64,000 bases of DNA from Siphonodentalium dalli (GCA_032622095.1 CP136064.1:5697512-5761511); one strand, 5' to 3'. Positions 23,545 through 35,589 are shown, counted from the stretch's first letter. Numbers and translations: made by a program. The notes: a model not told the origin generated them from the letters alone.

Positions 23545-26432
23545 CAGGGCATTCAATCGTTTTGCCTGATTTTCCATTCTGGTTGTGACAGCCCTCATGT
23601 TGAGTCATGTGTTTGGTAATCCCCCCCCCCCCACCCAATGAGTATGATCACTGCTATTCAATCGTTTTGCCTGATTTTCCATTCTGGTTGTGACAGCCCT
23701 CATGTTGAGTCATGTGTTTGGTAATCCCCCCCCCCCCACCCAATGAGTATGATCACTGCTATTCAATCGTTTTGCCTGATTTTCCATTCTGGTTGTGACA
23801 GCCCTCATGTTGAGTCATGTGTTTGGTAATCCCCCCCCCCCCCCCCCCACCCAATGAGTATGATCACTGCTATTCAATCGTTTTGCCTGATTTTCCATTC
23901 TGGTTGTGACAGCCCTCATGTTGAGTCATGTGTTTGGTAATCCCCCCCCCCCCCCCCCCCACCAGTGTTCGCGCTGGACCGAAAAAAACTTTAGCCAAAA
24001 GTTTAGCCAAATGAAAATTTTATTAGCCAAATGAAAAAAACTTTAGCCAAATGTTTTTTGGCCAAATTAAAAAAAACTTTGGCCAAATTAAATCACCGTT
24101 TTCTGGTCGGTTCACAATTAATGACTAAAACGTAAAATCTAACAGACACAGGTAAAATACACAATAATTGAAACAATTTTGATGAACTAGAAGTATTTTT
24201 ATATATATCATTTATTACAAATTTATTAATCTTTATGTGAAAGAGTGATTTGGGGGGGGGGGGGGGGGGGGGGGGGGGGTAACCCGGGATTGTCCTTCTT
24301 AATGTAATTATTTTTTGGTTTTATATCAATATCTTTTTTTTAAATCATTAAATATTTATCCAAGGATAAATATTTAAGTGACATCTGGAAACTAATAACT
24401 TAATATTGTTACGCCATTATCAAATTACAATCTGTCATAAAAGCATGCATATTATTTTGACTGTATCGGTATTGACGACAAATAGCCACAACATATCTGT
24501 CGTGATTCACATTTGGCTGATTAAGCTATTGTCTTACACTTGGTGCTCATAAACCTCGACCGTCATAAATACAATGTCATCATATACATGCATTGTGCAG
24601 GCGCGCCGTGAGTGATCAGACAGACAATGGGCTGAATGGGGGATTAGGGGATTAAATGTAAAAATTAATAATGACCTTTTGCTGCTTCGCGCAGGGTGAC
24701 ATAATCTTTCTCCAGATTAAAACAGCCTGTTACGAACAAATTGCTTATATACCGGCGTCAATGCACTTTACAAAACATAGCTTTCTTCACATTGTCATAA
24801 TTCAACCTTTGAATGTCCGTCTTGTGAAAACTAAAGATGATTGCATATCACTTTGTGATCGCTTGGTTGGTTGATAGAGTTGTCGATCGGGGTTCCCTTT
24901 GTACGATATTTCATAAGTACGAAAATAATGAAATACATTCGTCACCTAACTTCGTCTTGAATGTCGATCTATTGAGCGCTTTTATTAATTAGCTTTCTGG
25001 CTCCATGCTTTCAGTCTCCATTTGGGTTCAAAAAAAGTTTAGCCAAAAGTTTAGCCAAATGAAATTTTTATTAGCCAAATTCGAAAATATTAGCCATTGG
25101 CTAATTTGGCTACCGACAGCGCGAACACTGCCCCCCACCCAATGAGTATGATCACTGCTATTCAATCGTTTTGCCTGATTTTCCATTCTGGTTGTGACAG
25201 CCCTCATGTTGAGTCATGTGTTTGGTAATCCCCCCCCCCCCCCCACCCAATGAGTATGATCACTGCTATTCAATCGTTTTGCCTGATTTTCCATTCTGGT
25301 TGTGACAGCCCTCATGTTGAGTCATGTGTTTGGTAATCCCCCCCCCCCCCCCCACCCAATGAGTATGATCACTGCTATTCAATCGTTTTGCCTGATTTCC
25401 ATTCTGGTTGTGACAGCCCTCATGTTGAGTCATGTGTTTGGTAATCCCCCCCCCCCCCCCCCCCCCCCCACCCAATGAGTATGATCACTGCTATTCAATC
25501 GTTTTGCCTGATTTTCCATTCTGGTTGTGACAGCCCTCATGTTGAGTCATGTGTTTGGTAATCCCCCCCCCCCCCACCCAATGAGTATGATCACTGCTAT
25601 TCAATCGTTTTGCCTGATTTTCCATTCTGGTTGTGACAGCCCTCATGTTGAGTCATGTGTTTGGTAATCCCCCCCCCCCCCCCCACCCAATGAGTATGAT
25701 CACTGCTATTCAATCGTTTTGCCTGATTTTCCATTCTGGTTGTGACAGCCCTCATGTTGAGTCATGTGTTTGGTAATCCCCCCCCCCCCCCCCCCACCCA
25801 ATGAGTATGATCACTGCTATTCAATCGTTTTGCCTGATTTTCCATTCTGGTTGTGACAGCCCTCATGTTGAGTCATGTGTTTGGTAATCCCCCCCCCCCC
25901 CACCCAATGAGTATGATCACTGCTATTCAATCGTTTTGCCTGATTTTCCATTCTGGTTGTGACAGCCCTCATGTTGAGTCATGTGTTTGGTAATCCCCCC
26001 CCCCCCACCCAATGAGTATGATCACTGCTATTCAATCGTTTTGCCTGATTTTCCATTCTGGTTGTGACAGCCCTCATGTTGAGTCATGTGTTTGGTAATC
26101 CCCCCCCCCCCCCCCCCACCCAATGAGTATGATCACTGCTATTCAATCGTTTTGCCTGATTTTCCATTCTGGTTGTGACAGCCCTCATGTTGAGTCATGT
26201 GTTTGGTAATCCCCCCCCCCCCCACCCAATGAGTATGATCACTGCTATTCAATCGTTTTGCCTGATTTTCCATTCTGGTTGTGACAGCCCTCATGTTGAG
26301 TCATGTGTTTGGTAATCCCCCCCCCCCCCCCACCCAATGAGTATGATCACTGCTATTCAATCGTTTTGCCTGATTTTCCATTCTGGTTTTGACTGCCCTC
26401 ATGTTGAGTCATGTGTTTGGTAATCCCCCCAA
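23545..26432. repeat. About 107-118 bp poly-C tandem array, split by a hAT-type element
   Basis: The unit runs from 'acccaatgagtatgatcact' through 'gttttgcctgattttccatt' and 'gagtcatgtgtttggtaatc' to a run of about 12-25 C. Four units lie left of the insertion (23545-23962) and about twelve to its right (25131-26432). The non-poly-C part is nearly identical between units; poly-C length varies most, and that may be partly sequencing error. Confidence 0.95.
23963..25130. mobile_element. hAT-type non-autonomous element, 1168 bp
   Basis: The ends CAGTGTTCGCGCTG and CAGCGCGAACACTG are exact 14-bp inverted repeats. The target duplication is a perfect CCCCCCAC (23955-23962 and 25131-25138). Sub-terminal 'ttagccaaat' motifs recur at both ends, as 'tttgccaaat' does in the 584-bp relative at 18680-19263. 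A long run of G lies at 24252-24280. The interior has no recognisable transposase; the 67-residue frame at 24671-24874 matches nothing I know. Confidence 0.92.
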
Positions 26433-26512
26433 AGAGTATTACATACTCAACCTTCATACATGTATTGACATAGATTTAATTTAATAAATATAATTTTAAT
26501 TTATTTTTGCAG

Positions 26513-26587
26513 AAATGAAAGGCGAGTTGGAGGAACTGATGGCAGATATTAAAAAGACAGCAAATAAAGTTAGGGGGAAACTAAAAG
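26513..26587 (+). CDS. Stx1: Syntaxin-1 exon (helix Hb region)
   Basis: This is an internal coding exon of a syntaxin-1 (Syx1A/STX1A) orthologue, the plasma-membrane SNARE for neurotransmitter release. After acceptor ttatttttgcag (AG at 26511-26512), two bases complete a split codon, then 24 codons read MKGELEELMADIKK through TANKVRGKLK, and one base (g, 26587) carries over; the donor is GTACGT. The protein aligns with rat syntaxin-1A residues 70-94 ([20 protein letters not shown]), in the second helix of the Habc domain. The phase (1) matches the start of the next exon. The intron upstream reaches at least to 16453 and probably through the minisatellite; the downstream intron is 9188 nt. I saw no earlier exon (helix Ha, DEFF motif) in the window, so it should lie to the left. 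Confidence 0.95.
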
Positions 26588-27420
26588 GTACGTTTTGAAC
26601 TACGTGATATACCTACAAAAGGGACTACAATGCTTGTAACCTCTTGTGAAAATATAGTTCCAAGTTGGCACTTTAATAAACTGTTAACAAAACGTTAATT
26701 ATAGTTTCATAAATTTGTGATATTAGGCCAAAACAAAAAAAGGTTTTGGTTCTCAGGCCTTGCCGCATTGAATAAAAAGGGCCGCATTAGGCCTTTTTAT
26801 TGCAATGCCTGATGTTATGACAAAAAAACTTAAGAAAAATAAATTTGAAAAAAACAATTTTTATTTTTTTTATTTTTTAGTTTAGCAACATGTCCATAGC
26901 AGATATGTGTTGAATATTAGTGTGCATTGAGCTCTAACATGTAATGTGTTAAAAAGTGACTTGCAGGCTTACAACATGAAGTAGATGACTACAATTAAAA
27001 AAATGATTAGGTGATCCTCATGCTCTTCTTACAATTAGTCATTGTGAACAACTTACACTAATTGTAACTTTATACAATTGAAAGGCACAGGACTAAATAA
27101 AGGATCACATATTAAAATGGGGAGGTATCAGTTTTTAGACAACAATAACAGTAGTTAATGTCAGGGGCATTATATATTGTTAGGTAATCCCAGTCATACA
27201 CTGGTAGTACAATGTCATTTTTATATAAGACTAAATGAGTTTATATGCATAACAGTTCCATCTACCTTTCTGGTTATTACTAGACAGAGGAAGGTATCTT
27301 TGTCCATGCTTACTATGCGCAGAAAAAAATAAAAAATAAAAATCAAACCCTCCCTCATTGATTTGAAGAAAAAAATTGCCCGAGAACCAAAACACTTTTT
27401 TTTTTGGCCTTATATAACCA
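26588..27420. repeat. Intronic sequence with a terminal-inverted-repeat element
   Basis: From about 26725 ('ttaggccaaaacaaaaaaag', 'gttttggttctcaggc') to about 27410 ('gcccgagaaccaaaacac', then 'ttttggcctta') the two ends are inverted copies of roughly 35 bp, suggesting a non-autonomous DNA element. A fragment of the same family lies at 18040-18215. The target duplication is unclear (TAT or ATAT). Confidence 0.55.
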
Positions 27421-28568
27421 AAAAAAATTTCTTCAGAAAAATTCTTTTATTATACACTTTTGCCAAGTAATAGAACTAATGTACTGAGTTGCCGTGGGGT
27501 CAACGGAGGGTTGAAGTGTTTAAAATTTCTTCGATTGGTGTAAGTTCTAACTTTCTAATATTATTATTATCTGGTAGGATCATTGTATAAACAAAATACA
27601 CACGTATTGTTTCTGAATACCAAATTAACACTAACCCTGGGATTGATGATTTACTGCAGTCACTAAAGCCCATGCAGTATAATTTATCAATCCCACTCGT
27701 GGTATCAAGTTGGCATGATCATATAATAAAACACTTATTGCATGGTTTCGAGGTTGACATGAGGATTTATAAACCCTTGGAAGTTAATATTCAACTCAGT
27801 CGGTGAATATTAACTTACATATGGAACTTTTGAATATTCATGACTTAATTCCATATATGGAAATGCTACTCCAGAACTTTGACCTGTTGCACTAAACCCA
27901 TGGATGGATCCAATATACCGTCGCATTGATCAGTGCTATAATGTCGTAACCCACATTTTCAACTTTCCGAGAAAATGAAGGTTGAAGTTTTCAGTCAGAC
28001 AACATTTCTCCTAATACTGACAAAGTATGATGTATTGTTGTATTTATCCCAATGAAAACTGACATTAGCTGTCCACTGAACCACATATTGTTTCTGTTTA
28101 CTCCCTCGTTTTCTTTTAAAAAGCAATATCTTGTTTGGAGATACGACCTTTTGCGTGGTATCAAGTTGGCATTCGAAACACTACATGTGTATTCTATATT
28201 TACACTAAATCTGGTAATAATTGTAGCAGCTTTTCATGCTGGCATACATGTACTACCAGAATACTCACATATATATTTTGACACATGATCCTTTTCAGTA
28301 TTTACTCCAATTCAAACTACTGCTCTTGATACTAAAAATCTCTGTGTCATTTACATGTATGCCAGTTCACCAGGTTGAAATTTAGAAATTTTATTATGTT
28401 CCACGGAATAAATGAAACTAATGCAGAGCAATTAGAATCGATATGCTATAAAAACCACCTAGTATTTGCATAACTCCAATTTGTTGTTCGGTGTGTGCAT
28501 AATAGCCTTTAATCTGGAGGTTGCACTCACTATTACCAATAAGTTTTAAGTGTTATGAATTTGATTCA
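27421..28568. other. Intronic sequence without recognised features
   Basis: AT-rich. A short phrase 'gtggtatcaagttggcat' occurs twice (27699 and 28156). The 78-residue frame at 28052-28288 has no recognisable family. Confidence 0.4.
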
Positions 28569-29689
28569 CTGGGAGGACCAAGTCTGAGTTTAGTGTGCCT
28601 GTCATTGGCAGAATGAGGTCCCCAGAGGGTGAATTTAATGACATTCTCCCGCATAATGGGCTAGCATCACTAAATTCACCCTATGGGGACCTCATTCTGC
28701 TTAGGCATCATCTTCTCTGGAAAGTTTTATTATCAAATTTCTATAGAAACTTCTTCACATAGATTTTATTTCTTTTTTATTTAGGTTTTCTATATCTTCA
28801 AATTGACAGACGACACATTGAATAGTCAAGTACCCAGCAAGCCTTGAAGTAGGGTGTCTGTCATTTGCAGAATAGCGGGCTAGCATCACCAAATTCACCC
28901 TCTGGGAACCTCATTCTGCTGAGGTGTAAGCAGAATGAGGTCCCCAGAGGGTGAATTTTGTGATGCTAGCCCGCTGTGCACTATAGGGTTACTAAATTCA
29001 CCATCTGGGGTAGGGCTGGGCGATATTTCAATATATTGACTATAGTTGGTTTGGAAAAGGAAAACCGTATTGAAACCGTGTGTAAAGTAAATATTCAATA
29101 TAATGCAACCGCAATGTTATCGCCTCATAAGGCGGTTTCAAATTGACCACTGATTGAAAGCAGCCTTTACCGGTCGCTTCTGAGTCTCCATTGTCTTATC
29201 TTATGGTAACCAATGGCGACAGACATGTACATTGACAGCGACTGTTGTATTTTTGGCTGAATTAGAGCGATGGAGTATCTTCTTCCAAATACAATCTGGT
29301 AGCGGTGTAACTTCACAAGAGCGATACCTCATCCAAACTTTTGCATCCCTGCGACAAGTTGTGACTAAAGTTAACATATTAGTGTTCCTTGCCAAGAATT
29401 TGGACAAATAAACTTACGAACTGCATTATTGTATTACTGTTCAATGATCAATTATGATTATCTTGTTCCCATGTTCAATAGTTAATTTAAAAATGTTCGT
29501 AATTTAACGTGTGTGATAAACCGCAGACAGCCCAAAATGAACCATCTCAGCCCAATTCCATAGGTCCTCTATTAATCTATGAGCATGTGCTTTGCTATGT
29601 ATGACATAACGAGAATGTGCATCGCATGCTGATGTCTCATTAAGTAAACAAGGAAGTAATCAGGACATCATGAGCCTGTAATTCATTAA

Positions 29690-29933
29690 CCCTTTACCCA
29701 ACAGAACGGCCCTGTGCCAATGCATTCTCTTATATATGTGAGTCGACCATAGGTCGCCTCGCATATATAACAGAATGCATTGGCACAGGGCATAACTGTA
29801 ACCATCACAATGTGGTCAATGAACCGGTTCCAATGATATCCATATTTGTATGGTGTTATTGAGACAGACCGAAGATATTTTAGGCTGTTGAAGCTTTATT
29901 TGGGGGTTTTTGGCCGGTTTGTTGGGTAAAGGG
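29690..29933 (+). mobile_element. Family A MITE (A3), single-hairpin form, 244 bp
   Basis: TTAA at 29686-29689 and 29934-29937; ends CCCTTTACCCAACA and TGTTGGGTAAAGGG. It has only one hairpin module, so it lacks the central AT-rich spacer and the second hairpin. Flanking sequence is a local duplication ('aaacaaggaagtaat' on both sides). Confidence 0.92.
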
Positions 29934-30149
29934 TTAAGTCGAATCCGAAGCGATGTCTTCTAAACAAGGAAGTAATGAGGGCATCGTGAGCCTGTAATTC
30001 ACTCAATGTTGTTGCAAACTCAGGATGACAGGAACTTTATAGAATATTGGCATCTGCCATTCGGAGAATAGTTTATCATTTACTGCGATATTGTTTACAA
30101 TTTTAAATCCCTTATAACAAACACCTGGAATGTTATAACTCTTGTTTAA

Positions 30150-30397
30150 CCCTTTCAGTGCCCTAATTTACAGTCTGTAGAGTGCCAGGGCCGATAAAAA
30201 TCTGGCACTGAATGAGTTAAAGAATATAAGAAAAAATTATTAAAATTGTAATAAATAATAACAAATGATGAAAAATTGATAGGCCAATGCATTCCTTATA
30301 TATGCGAGGCGACTTATGGTCGACTCGCATATATAAGAGAATGCATTGGCACAGGGTGTATGGGTTGATACAAAAATCGGACTTGGCACTAAAAGGG
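30150..30397 (+). mobile_element. Family B MITE (B2), 248 bp
   Basis: TTAA on both sides (30146-30149, 30398-30401); ends CCCTTTCAGTGCC and GGCACTAAAAGGG. One hairpin module ('attccttatatatgcgaggc') lies inside. Confidence 0.9.
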
Positions 30398-30576
30398 TTA
30401 AAATGTGATTTCATGTTGTATCTTTCACTAGTAAAATAATACTCAATAAAACCTTATATTGTGGTGTTATTTTGGAAAAATCGCGGTTTTTATAAAGGTC
30501 AATACCGCCCAACCCCAGTCTGGGGACCTCATTCTGCAAATGACAGGCACACTAAACACAGACTTGGTCCTCCCAG

Positions 30577-31373
30577 GAGGACTGCAGAATGAAATAGAAT
30601 ATTCTAATGCAGATTTTTTTGTAGATAGTTCAGACATCATTTATGAAATTGGATAAAATGTCATATAATTACCATTATATGCCGTAAAATTCCATGTTCT
30701 ATTATTTAGATATATGGAAAATTCCACTTTGTTCTCTAATTCCGCCAGGGACTATTATTAAGCACTTGAGTACCCACACACTACTACACAAACAGTGATA
30801 ACTCCTCCCCTTTTAACAGGCAATTACTGCTTGAATATTATCATACAAATATGCGAACATCTTGACACAAGTCAATTTTTCCGGCAACTGTTGCATTAAA
30901 TTCTGATCACTATCATGTGTCTATTGACTTCTGGATGTTGAAGCAGTCTGTGTTGGCTTTCAGATTCTAATGAATAAGAGAATGAAACGTAATTTTCCAA
31001 AGTGTCTAAAAATCAATAAATGTACCGTCATGATTGAATGAGTGTCGCGGTTGTCGAAAGCAATTGAATTAAAGCGATCAAGAGTGAGCGGTGATGTAAT
31101 AACATTGTATCACTCTAGCTGTCAACACGCGATGCATTTCGATTGCGATTGGCAGGTGAATTCGACTTCTTCTATAGGTCGTGCAGCGCCATCTGTGATT
31201 GGTTTTGTAATTGTAGAATTATTCCTTGCCCACAGGTGTGACGAGTCTGACACTTATGACATGAATATGACGTCTAAATCAATATCGAAATCATTACGTA
31301 GACATGATATTTTGATTTCTTGTGTTTATTAACTTAACTTGATGAAGTCATGCTGAGATATTTTGACAAGCCT
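30577..31373. other. Intronic sequence without recognised features
   Basis: No repeat structure or gene recognised. The 96-residue frame at 31042-31332 has no recognisable family and no splice or codon evidence. Confidence 0.4.
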
Positions 31374-31377
31374 TTAA

Positions 31378-31769
31378 CCCTTTACCCAACAAACCGGCCA
31401 AAACCGGCCAAATAAAGCTTCAACAGCCTAAAATATCTTCGGTCTGTCTCAATAAAACCATACAAATATGGATATCATTGGAACCGGCTCCTGGACCACA
31501 TTGTGATAGTTACAGTTATGCCCTGTGCCAATGCATTCTCTTATATATGCGAGTCGACCATAGGTCGCCTCGCATATATAAGAGAATGCATTGGCCTAAA
31601 AAAAATCTTTTTTTAACACTTTTTACCATTTTTTCTTACATTCTTTAACAATTTTATAATTTTTAATGTGTTAAGCCAATGCATTCTCTTATATATGCGA
31701 GGCGACCTATGGTCGACTCGCATATATAAGAGAATGCATTGGCACAGGGCCGTTCTGTTGGGTAAAGGG
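31378..31769 (-). mobile_element. Family A MITE (A4), 392 bp
   Basis: TTAA at 31374-31377 and 31770-31773. Reverse orientation to A1, with both hairpin modules intact. Confidence 0.93.
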
Positions 31770-31859
31770 TTAACCCCTCATTACTGAATTGATTCTTCCA
31801 ACTCAGTTATAAAAGTATACATTTGAATGATAGATTTAAAGACCCACTTAATTGTTGAG

Positions 31860-31959
31860 TCGCTGATTACTTTTTATGTTTACCCATACCATAGTATGGT
31901 AAACATAGTGTCGTTGCCCGGATTGACCACTCGTCGTTAGTCCGTCCGTCCGTCCGTCC

Positions 31960-31997
<38 letters not shown>

Positions 31998-33440
31998 AGA
32001 CACTTTACGCATGGTGCGATAACTGAAATATTATCTATCTGATCGGAACCAAATTTAGTATGTAAGTTTCTTGGCCCAAAATACAGATCGAGTTCGAATA
32101 TGGATTTGATCGGAATTTTATTTACGGAGTTATGGCCCTTTTTCGACTTAGAATTCACGAATTCTATGATAACTAAAAAAAAATGATTTGATCAGAACTG
32201 ATCAGAACCAAATTTGGTATGTCAGTTTCTCCACCTAACATACAGTTCGAGTTCGAATATGGGTTTGATCAGATTATTTTTAATGGAGTTATGGCCCTTT
32301 GACATAGAATTAATGCATGCTTCAATAAATCTACTAGTTTTCATCTGATAGGAACCATATTTGGTATGTGAGTTTGTCAACTCAAAATACAGATCGAGTT
32401 TGAATATGGGTCAGATCCTGTTTTTTATACCAGAGTTATGGCCCCGTTTTAACTTAGAATTGAACAGATTTGATATTTGCTTGCAACATATAACCAGAAG
32501 CAGCTTATAATTAACTGTGGTATCTGTGAGAAAGAGACTAGAGTTAAACTCTATTATTGATAATGAAATCTGATACTCACTGCTGCTAGACATCTGTTTA
32601 TTGCATTTCCATAGTGTGTGGACCCTGTTGGCTCAGGACTCCCAGGCAGCTCTTTGTCAGATTTAGGCTGCCTATCAATGCATTGTTCAAGTGACATACA
32701 GTCCCCTAATTTTATAGAGTTAAAATTGTTAACCCTGGTCATCAATTTTATGCTTTTGTATATTTTTCATGTAGTCATTCTCCTATTATATCCCATTCGA
32801 TTGTACAGTATGGACTTTTGTAGTTAAAATGAACCCTTCTCAACATTCCTGATACTTAATAGAATTGAGATGTATGTAAATTTGGTATGTGAGTACATAA
32901 TGCGATAACTCAAACATTTTCTATCCGATCGGAACCAAATTTTGTATATGGGTTTCTCAGCCCAAAATACATATCGAGTTTGAATTTGGATTTGATCCGA
33001 GATTTTGTTACAGAGTTATGGCCCTTTTTCCACTCAGAATTAACACATTGCCATAACTCAAACATTTTTTATCTGATTGGAACCAAATTTGGTATGTGAG
33101 TTTCACACCCCAAAATACTGAGTGAGTTGAATATGGGTTTGATCCGATTTATTTTAAAGGAGTTATGACCCTTTTTTGAAAGAATTATTATTTTTTTTTA
33201 CTTTTATAATAATAATAAAAAAAATGTCATTGACTCTTTCATTTGTTTTCATTTAGATATTGATGATTATGATACAAGTTGATAAAATGGTTCCCAATGT
33301 GTCCAAATTTTTTTTAAAAACTAACATCATTATAACTCTGCCAATGGTACCCCCGAATCACCACACCAAATTTGTTTAAATCGGTTCAAAATCATCGCCA
33401 AGGGATGGGTTAACATCTGCCGATCGTGATCGGCCTCTCG
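31860..33440. repeat. Dispersed element with internal about 135-bp modules and (GTCC/GTCT)n
   Basis: It begins 'tttacccataccatagtatg' with a tetranucleotide run at 31939-31998. It then repeats modules of 'ggaaccaaatttggtatgtg', 'aaaatacagatcgagtt' and 'gagttatggccctttttcga' four to five times, and ends near 'gatcgtgatcggcctctcgt'. Shorter fragments occur at 37975, 38390, 45220-45310, 54430-54600 and 55330-55530. A foreign-looking segment sits at 32555-32750. Confidence 0.7.
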
Positions 33441-33778
33441 TTTTATAGTCCCTTGATATACAGTTTAAAAACAATCTATGACATCAAATATTAAAATACA
33501 ATAATTCATCACCATTTGAAGCATCTGCCTCCGAAAATGCCGATAGAGAAATAAAAAACAGCTGAAATCATATAAAGTTTAACCCCCTTTTGGCTCCCAG
33601 AATGCATCAGAATTCAAACTAAAAATGTATTTTCAATGGAAGGGGAATAACTATATATTAAGATTTTGAGTTATTCCCCCTCCATTGAATGTAATTTGAA
33701 CTACAATCCAGATGAAAAAAAACACATCAGTAACTCGACAAAAACAATATGTTCACAGTTTATTACACCGAATAAGTT
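33441..33778. other. Intronic sequence without recognised features
   Basis: Only an imperfect inverted pair around 33620-33690 ('attttcaatggaaggggaat' against 'attccccctccattgaatgt') stands out. Confidence 0.4.
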
Positions 33779-33779
33779 G

Positions 33780-33813
<34 letters not shown>

Positions 33814-34180
33814 GTTTTTATATAGCGCTTTATCCCATATGGCCCAGAGCGCTTACATTCCTACTAGTACCCTGCCCTCTATCATACGTGATATACATAC
33901 ATCTATACACACCACATACCTATAGATATACACATACATCAAAATAATTAAACAACATCTGAGGTAACTTCCCCATAGTGAGCACAGAATAATTCACTCT
34001 TTAACAACGTTTTGAATTCGGTCAGAGAGTTTGCAAATCTTGTGTCGTGTCTCGGTGAGTTCCAAACGTTTGGCGCATATGAATCAAATGCTCTATCGCC
34101 ATAAGTTTTTTAATTTTTTGATGGAATATCCATTAGAGCTAGTGCCTTTGACCTCAGATTCGTAGGTGGAACATACATAC
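33779..34180 (-). pseudogene. LINE (non-LTR retrotransposon) 3' end, RT C-terminus
   Basis: On the minus strand a decayed frame reads PPTNLRSKALALMDIPSKN, a stop, then KTYGDRAFDSYAPNVWNSP, then SLTEFKTLLKSELF, ending at a stop at 33948-33950. YGDRAF..AP..WN followed by S...FK..LK..LF is the usual C-terminal signature of non-LTR retrotransposon reverse transcriptases. It is followed (minus sense) by 'tgtaagcgctctgggcca', 'agcgctatataaaaac' and a (TTA)n tail at 33779-33812, as expected for a LINE 3' end. The RT catalytic domain is absent, so this is a 5'-truncated dead copy inside the syntaxin intron in antisense. Confidence 0.82.
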
Positions 34181-34813
34181 TTAAAAGTTTATCAAAATAT
34201 TGAGGCAATACAGGGAGAATACTTGAACTAGATTCTGATTTTTTATAACAGAATAACGCACACTTGTAGTAATACAAATACTTGCCATGATCACATCTAT
34301 TTTCCAGTTGTTATAAATTTTTCGCACAGTGAAATAAACGGTCTTTATTTCTACCATGCCGTGCAAATGGCTGTTCAGTGTTTGAAACCCAAACATCGTG
34401 TTAAAATTTGTATCCTTTTATGACTTTATTGCGTCTTTCTGGAACATATAATGTTCTTAGAAAGGTATGTTTGTAGTATTTCAATAATTATAGGCATCAC
34501 TGACATGGAACAACTGAGCATTGTTCAGACAATGTTTTCTATGGAGTGGTACGGTCGATTTGATTCAGATTTTTGCCGATGTTAGTAGAATGCTACGTTC
34601 CTCCAGTTGGCATAATGCCCGAATACTAACTTAACATTTTAATGCACCTGAACAAGTCCATAATATGTCTTTAAATTGCCACTCGAGCCTTTTACTTATA
34701 TTATTTTTGTGAAATATAACAAATTACAGAGTAAATCAAATTGTTCAATAAAAAAAATTATTCTGTCCTTGAACAATACAAACCAGTCAATAATGTCATT
34801 GGTGACGTCAACT
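34181..34813. other. Intronic sequence, possibly further LINE-derived
   Basis: Phrases such as 'gaacatataatgttcttaga' and 'catcactgacatggaacaac' may belong to the same LINE or a related one, but no frame could be followed. Confidence 0.35.
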
Positions 34814-34817
34814 TTAA

Positions 34818-35277
34818 CCCTTTGAGTGCCAGGGGCCGATCTCATCGGCCCTAATTTACGGTCTGTAAAATCGGCCCTAAAAAATAAAAATAAATTGTTT
34901 TGTTTTTTTGGTTGAATTTTTTTGGGTATACTTAAGCATGCTATAGCGAATTTAAAAACAAACTGGATAAAACCTTAGGGCATGTTATAACTCAAAACTA
35001 TCACCAAGTATTCATAGTAATAATTTTGATGCCCATGAAAAACGTAAGATTCCCTGGCACTATTAAAACCTACAAAATAAGTCTGTTATAAATATAAGAA
35101 AAAATTATTAAAATTGTGAAAAATTGTAAAAAATAATAACAATTGATGAAAAATTGTTAGGCCAATGCATTCTCTTATATATGCGAGGCGACCTATGGTC
35201 GACTCGCATATATAAGAGAATGCATTGGCAAAGGGTATATTGGTTTGATACAGAAATCGGACCTGTCACTCAAAGGG
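34818..35277 (+). mobile_element. Family B MITE (B3), long form, 460 bp
   Basis: TTAA at 34814-34817 and 35278-35281; ends CCCTTTGAGTGCCAGG and CCTGTCACTCAAAGGG. It carries an internal segment ('gggtatacttaagcatgcta', 'ttttgatgcccatgaaaaac') that is absent from the short copies but present in B7. One full hairpin module. Confidence 0.92.
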
Positions 35278-35422
35278 TTAACAGAAAATTTCTTCACAAA
35301 ATTATGCGGTATAGTCTACATAAATCACACGTTTGTTCAAATAAAAAAAACGATATTAACCTAAATATCAGTATATTACAAATTACAATTTACAATCTTC
35401 AGAGTGTGCAATAAACAGAGAA

Positions 35423-35589
35423 CAGTAATGCCCTAATTAATGGACCCCTTAACCACAGCAGAATTATCGCTAACTTTTCAGGATTTAGTCGGAAATATGG
35501 CTTGTTGCCATTCATCGGAAAGCTCTCCCCGAGAGCTTTCCGATGAATGGCTTACAGGCTTAAAGGGGGCATTACTTAGGGCATTACTG
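35423..35589. mobile_element. Family D fold-back MITE, shortened copy, 167 bp
   Basis: CAGTAATGCCCTAATTAATG on the left; 'acttagggcattactg' followed by TA on the right. The right arm is mostly deleted after 'cgatgaatggctta'. Confidence 0.85.

Larger units (their letters stand above)
29011..30517. mobile_element. hAT-like non-autonomous element, TAGGGCTGGGCGAT ends
   Basis: The left tip TAGGGCTGGGCGATATTTCA and the right tip ACCGCCCAACCCCA are imperfect inverted repeats. The flanks are ATCTGGGG (29003-29010) and GTCTGGGG (30518-30525), 7 of 8 matching, from an original family E sequence CTCTGGGG. The insert is 1507 bp, about 1.0 kb without its two nested MITEs. No transposase frame was recognised. 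Confidence 0.78.
28569..30576. mobile_element. Family E MITE complex with nested hAT-like, A and B elements
   Basis: The outer ends are inverted ('gggaggaccaagtctgagtt' on the left, 'cagacttggtcctccc' on the right). Inside are repeated family E palindromes: GAATGAGGTCCCCAGAGGGT and CACCCTCTGGGAACCTCATT at 28612-28705, and again at 28837-28980 in an internal second copy beginning 'caagccttgaagtagg'. The right half is interrupted by the element at 29011-30517. This is a stack of at least three insertion generations. Confidence 0.75.

Noticed and set aside
16453-26512. Earlier syntaxin exons (helix Ha, DEFF motif) in the window
   Set aside because: No matching coding stretch with splice sites was seen.
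31042-31332. 96-residue ORF
   Set aside because: Single chance-length frame in an intron with no family resemblance.
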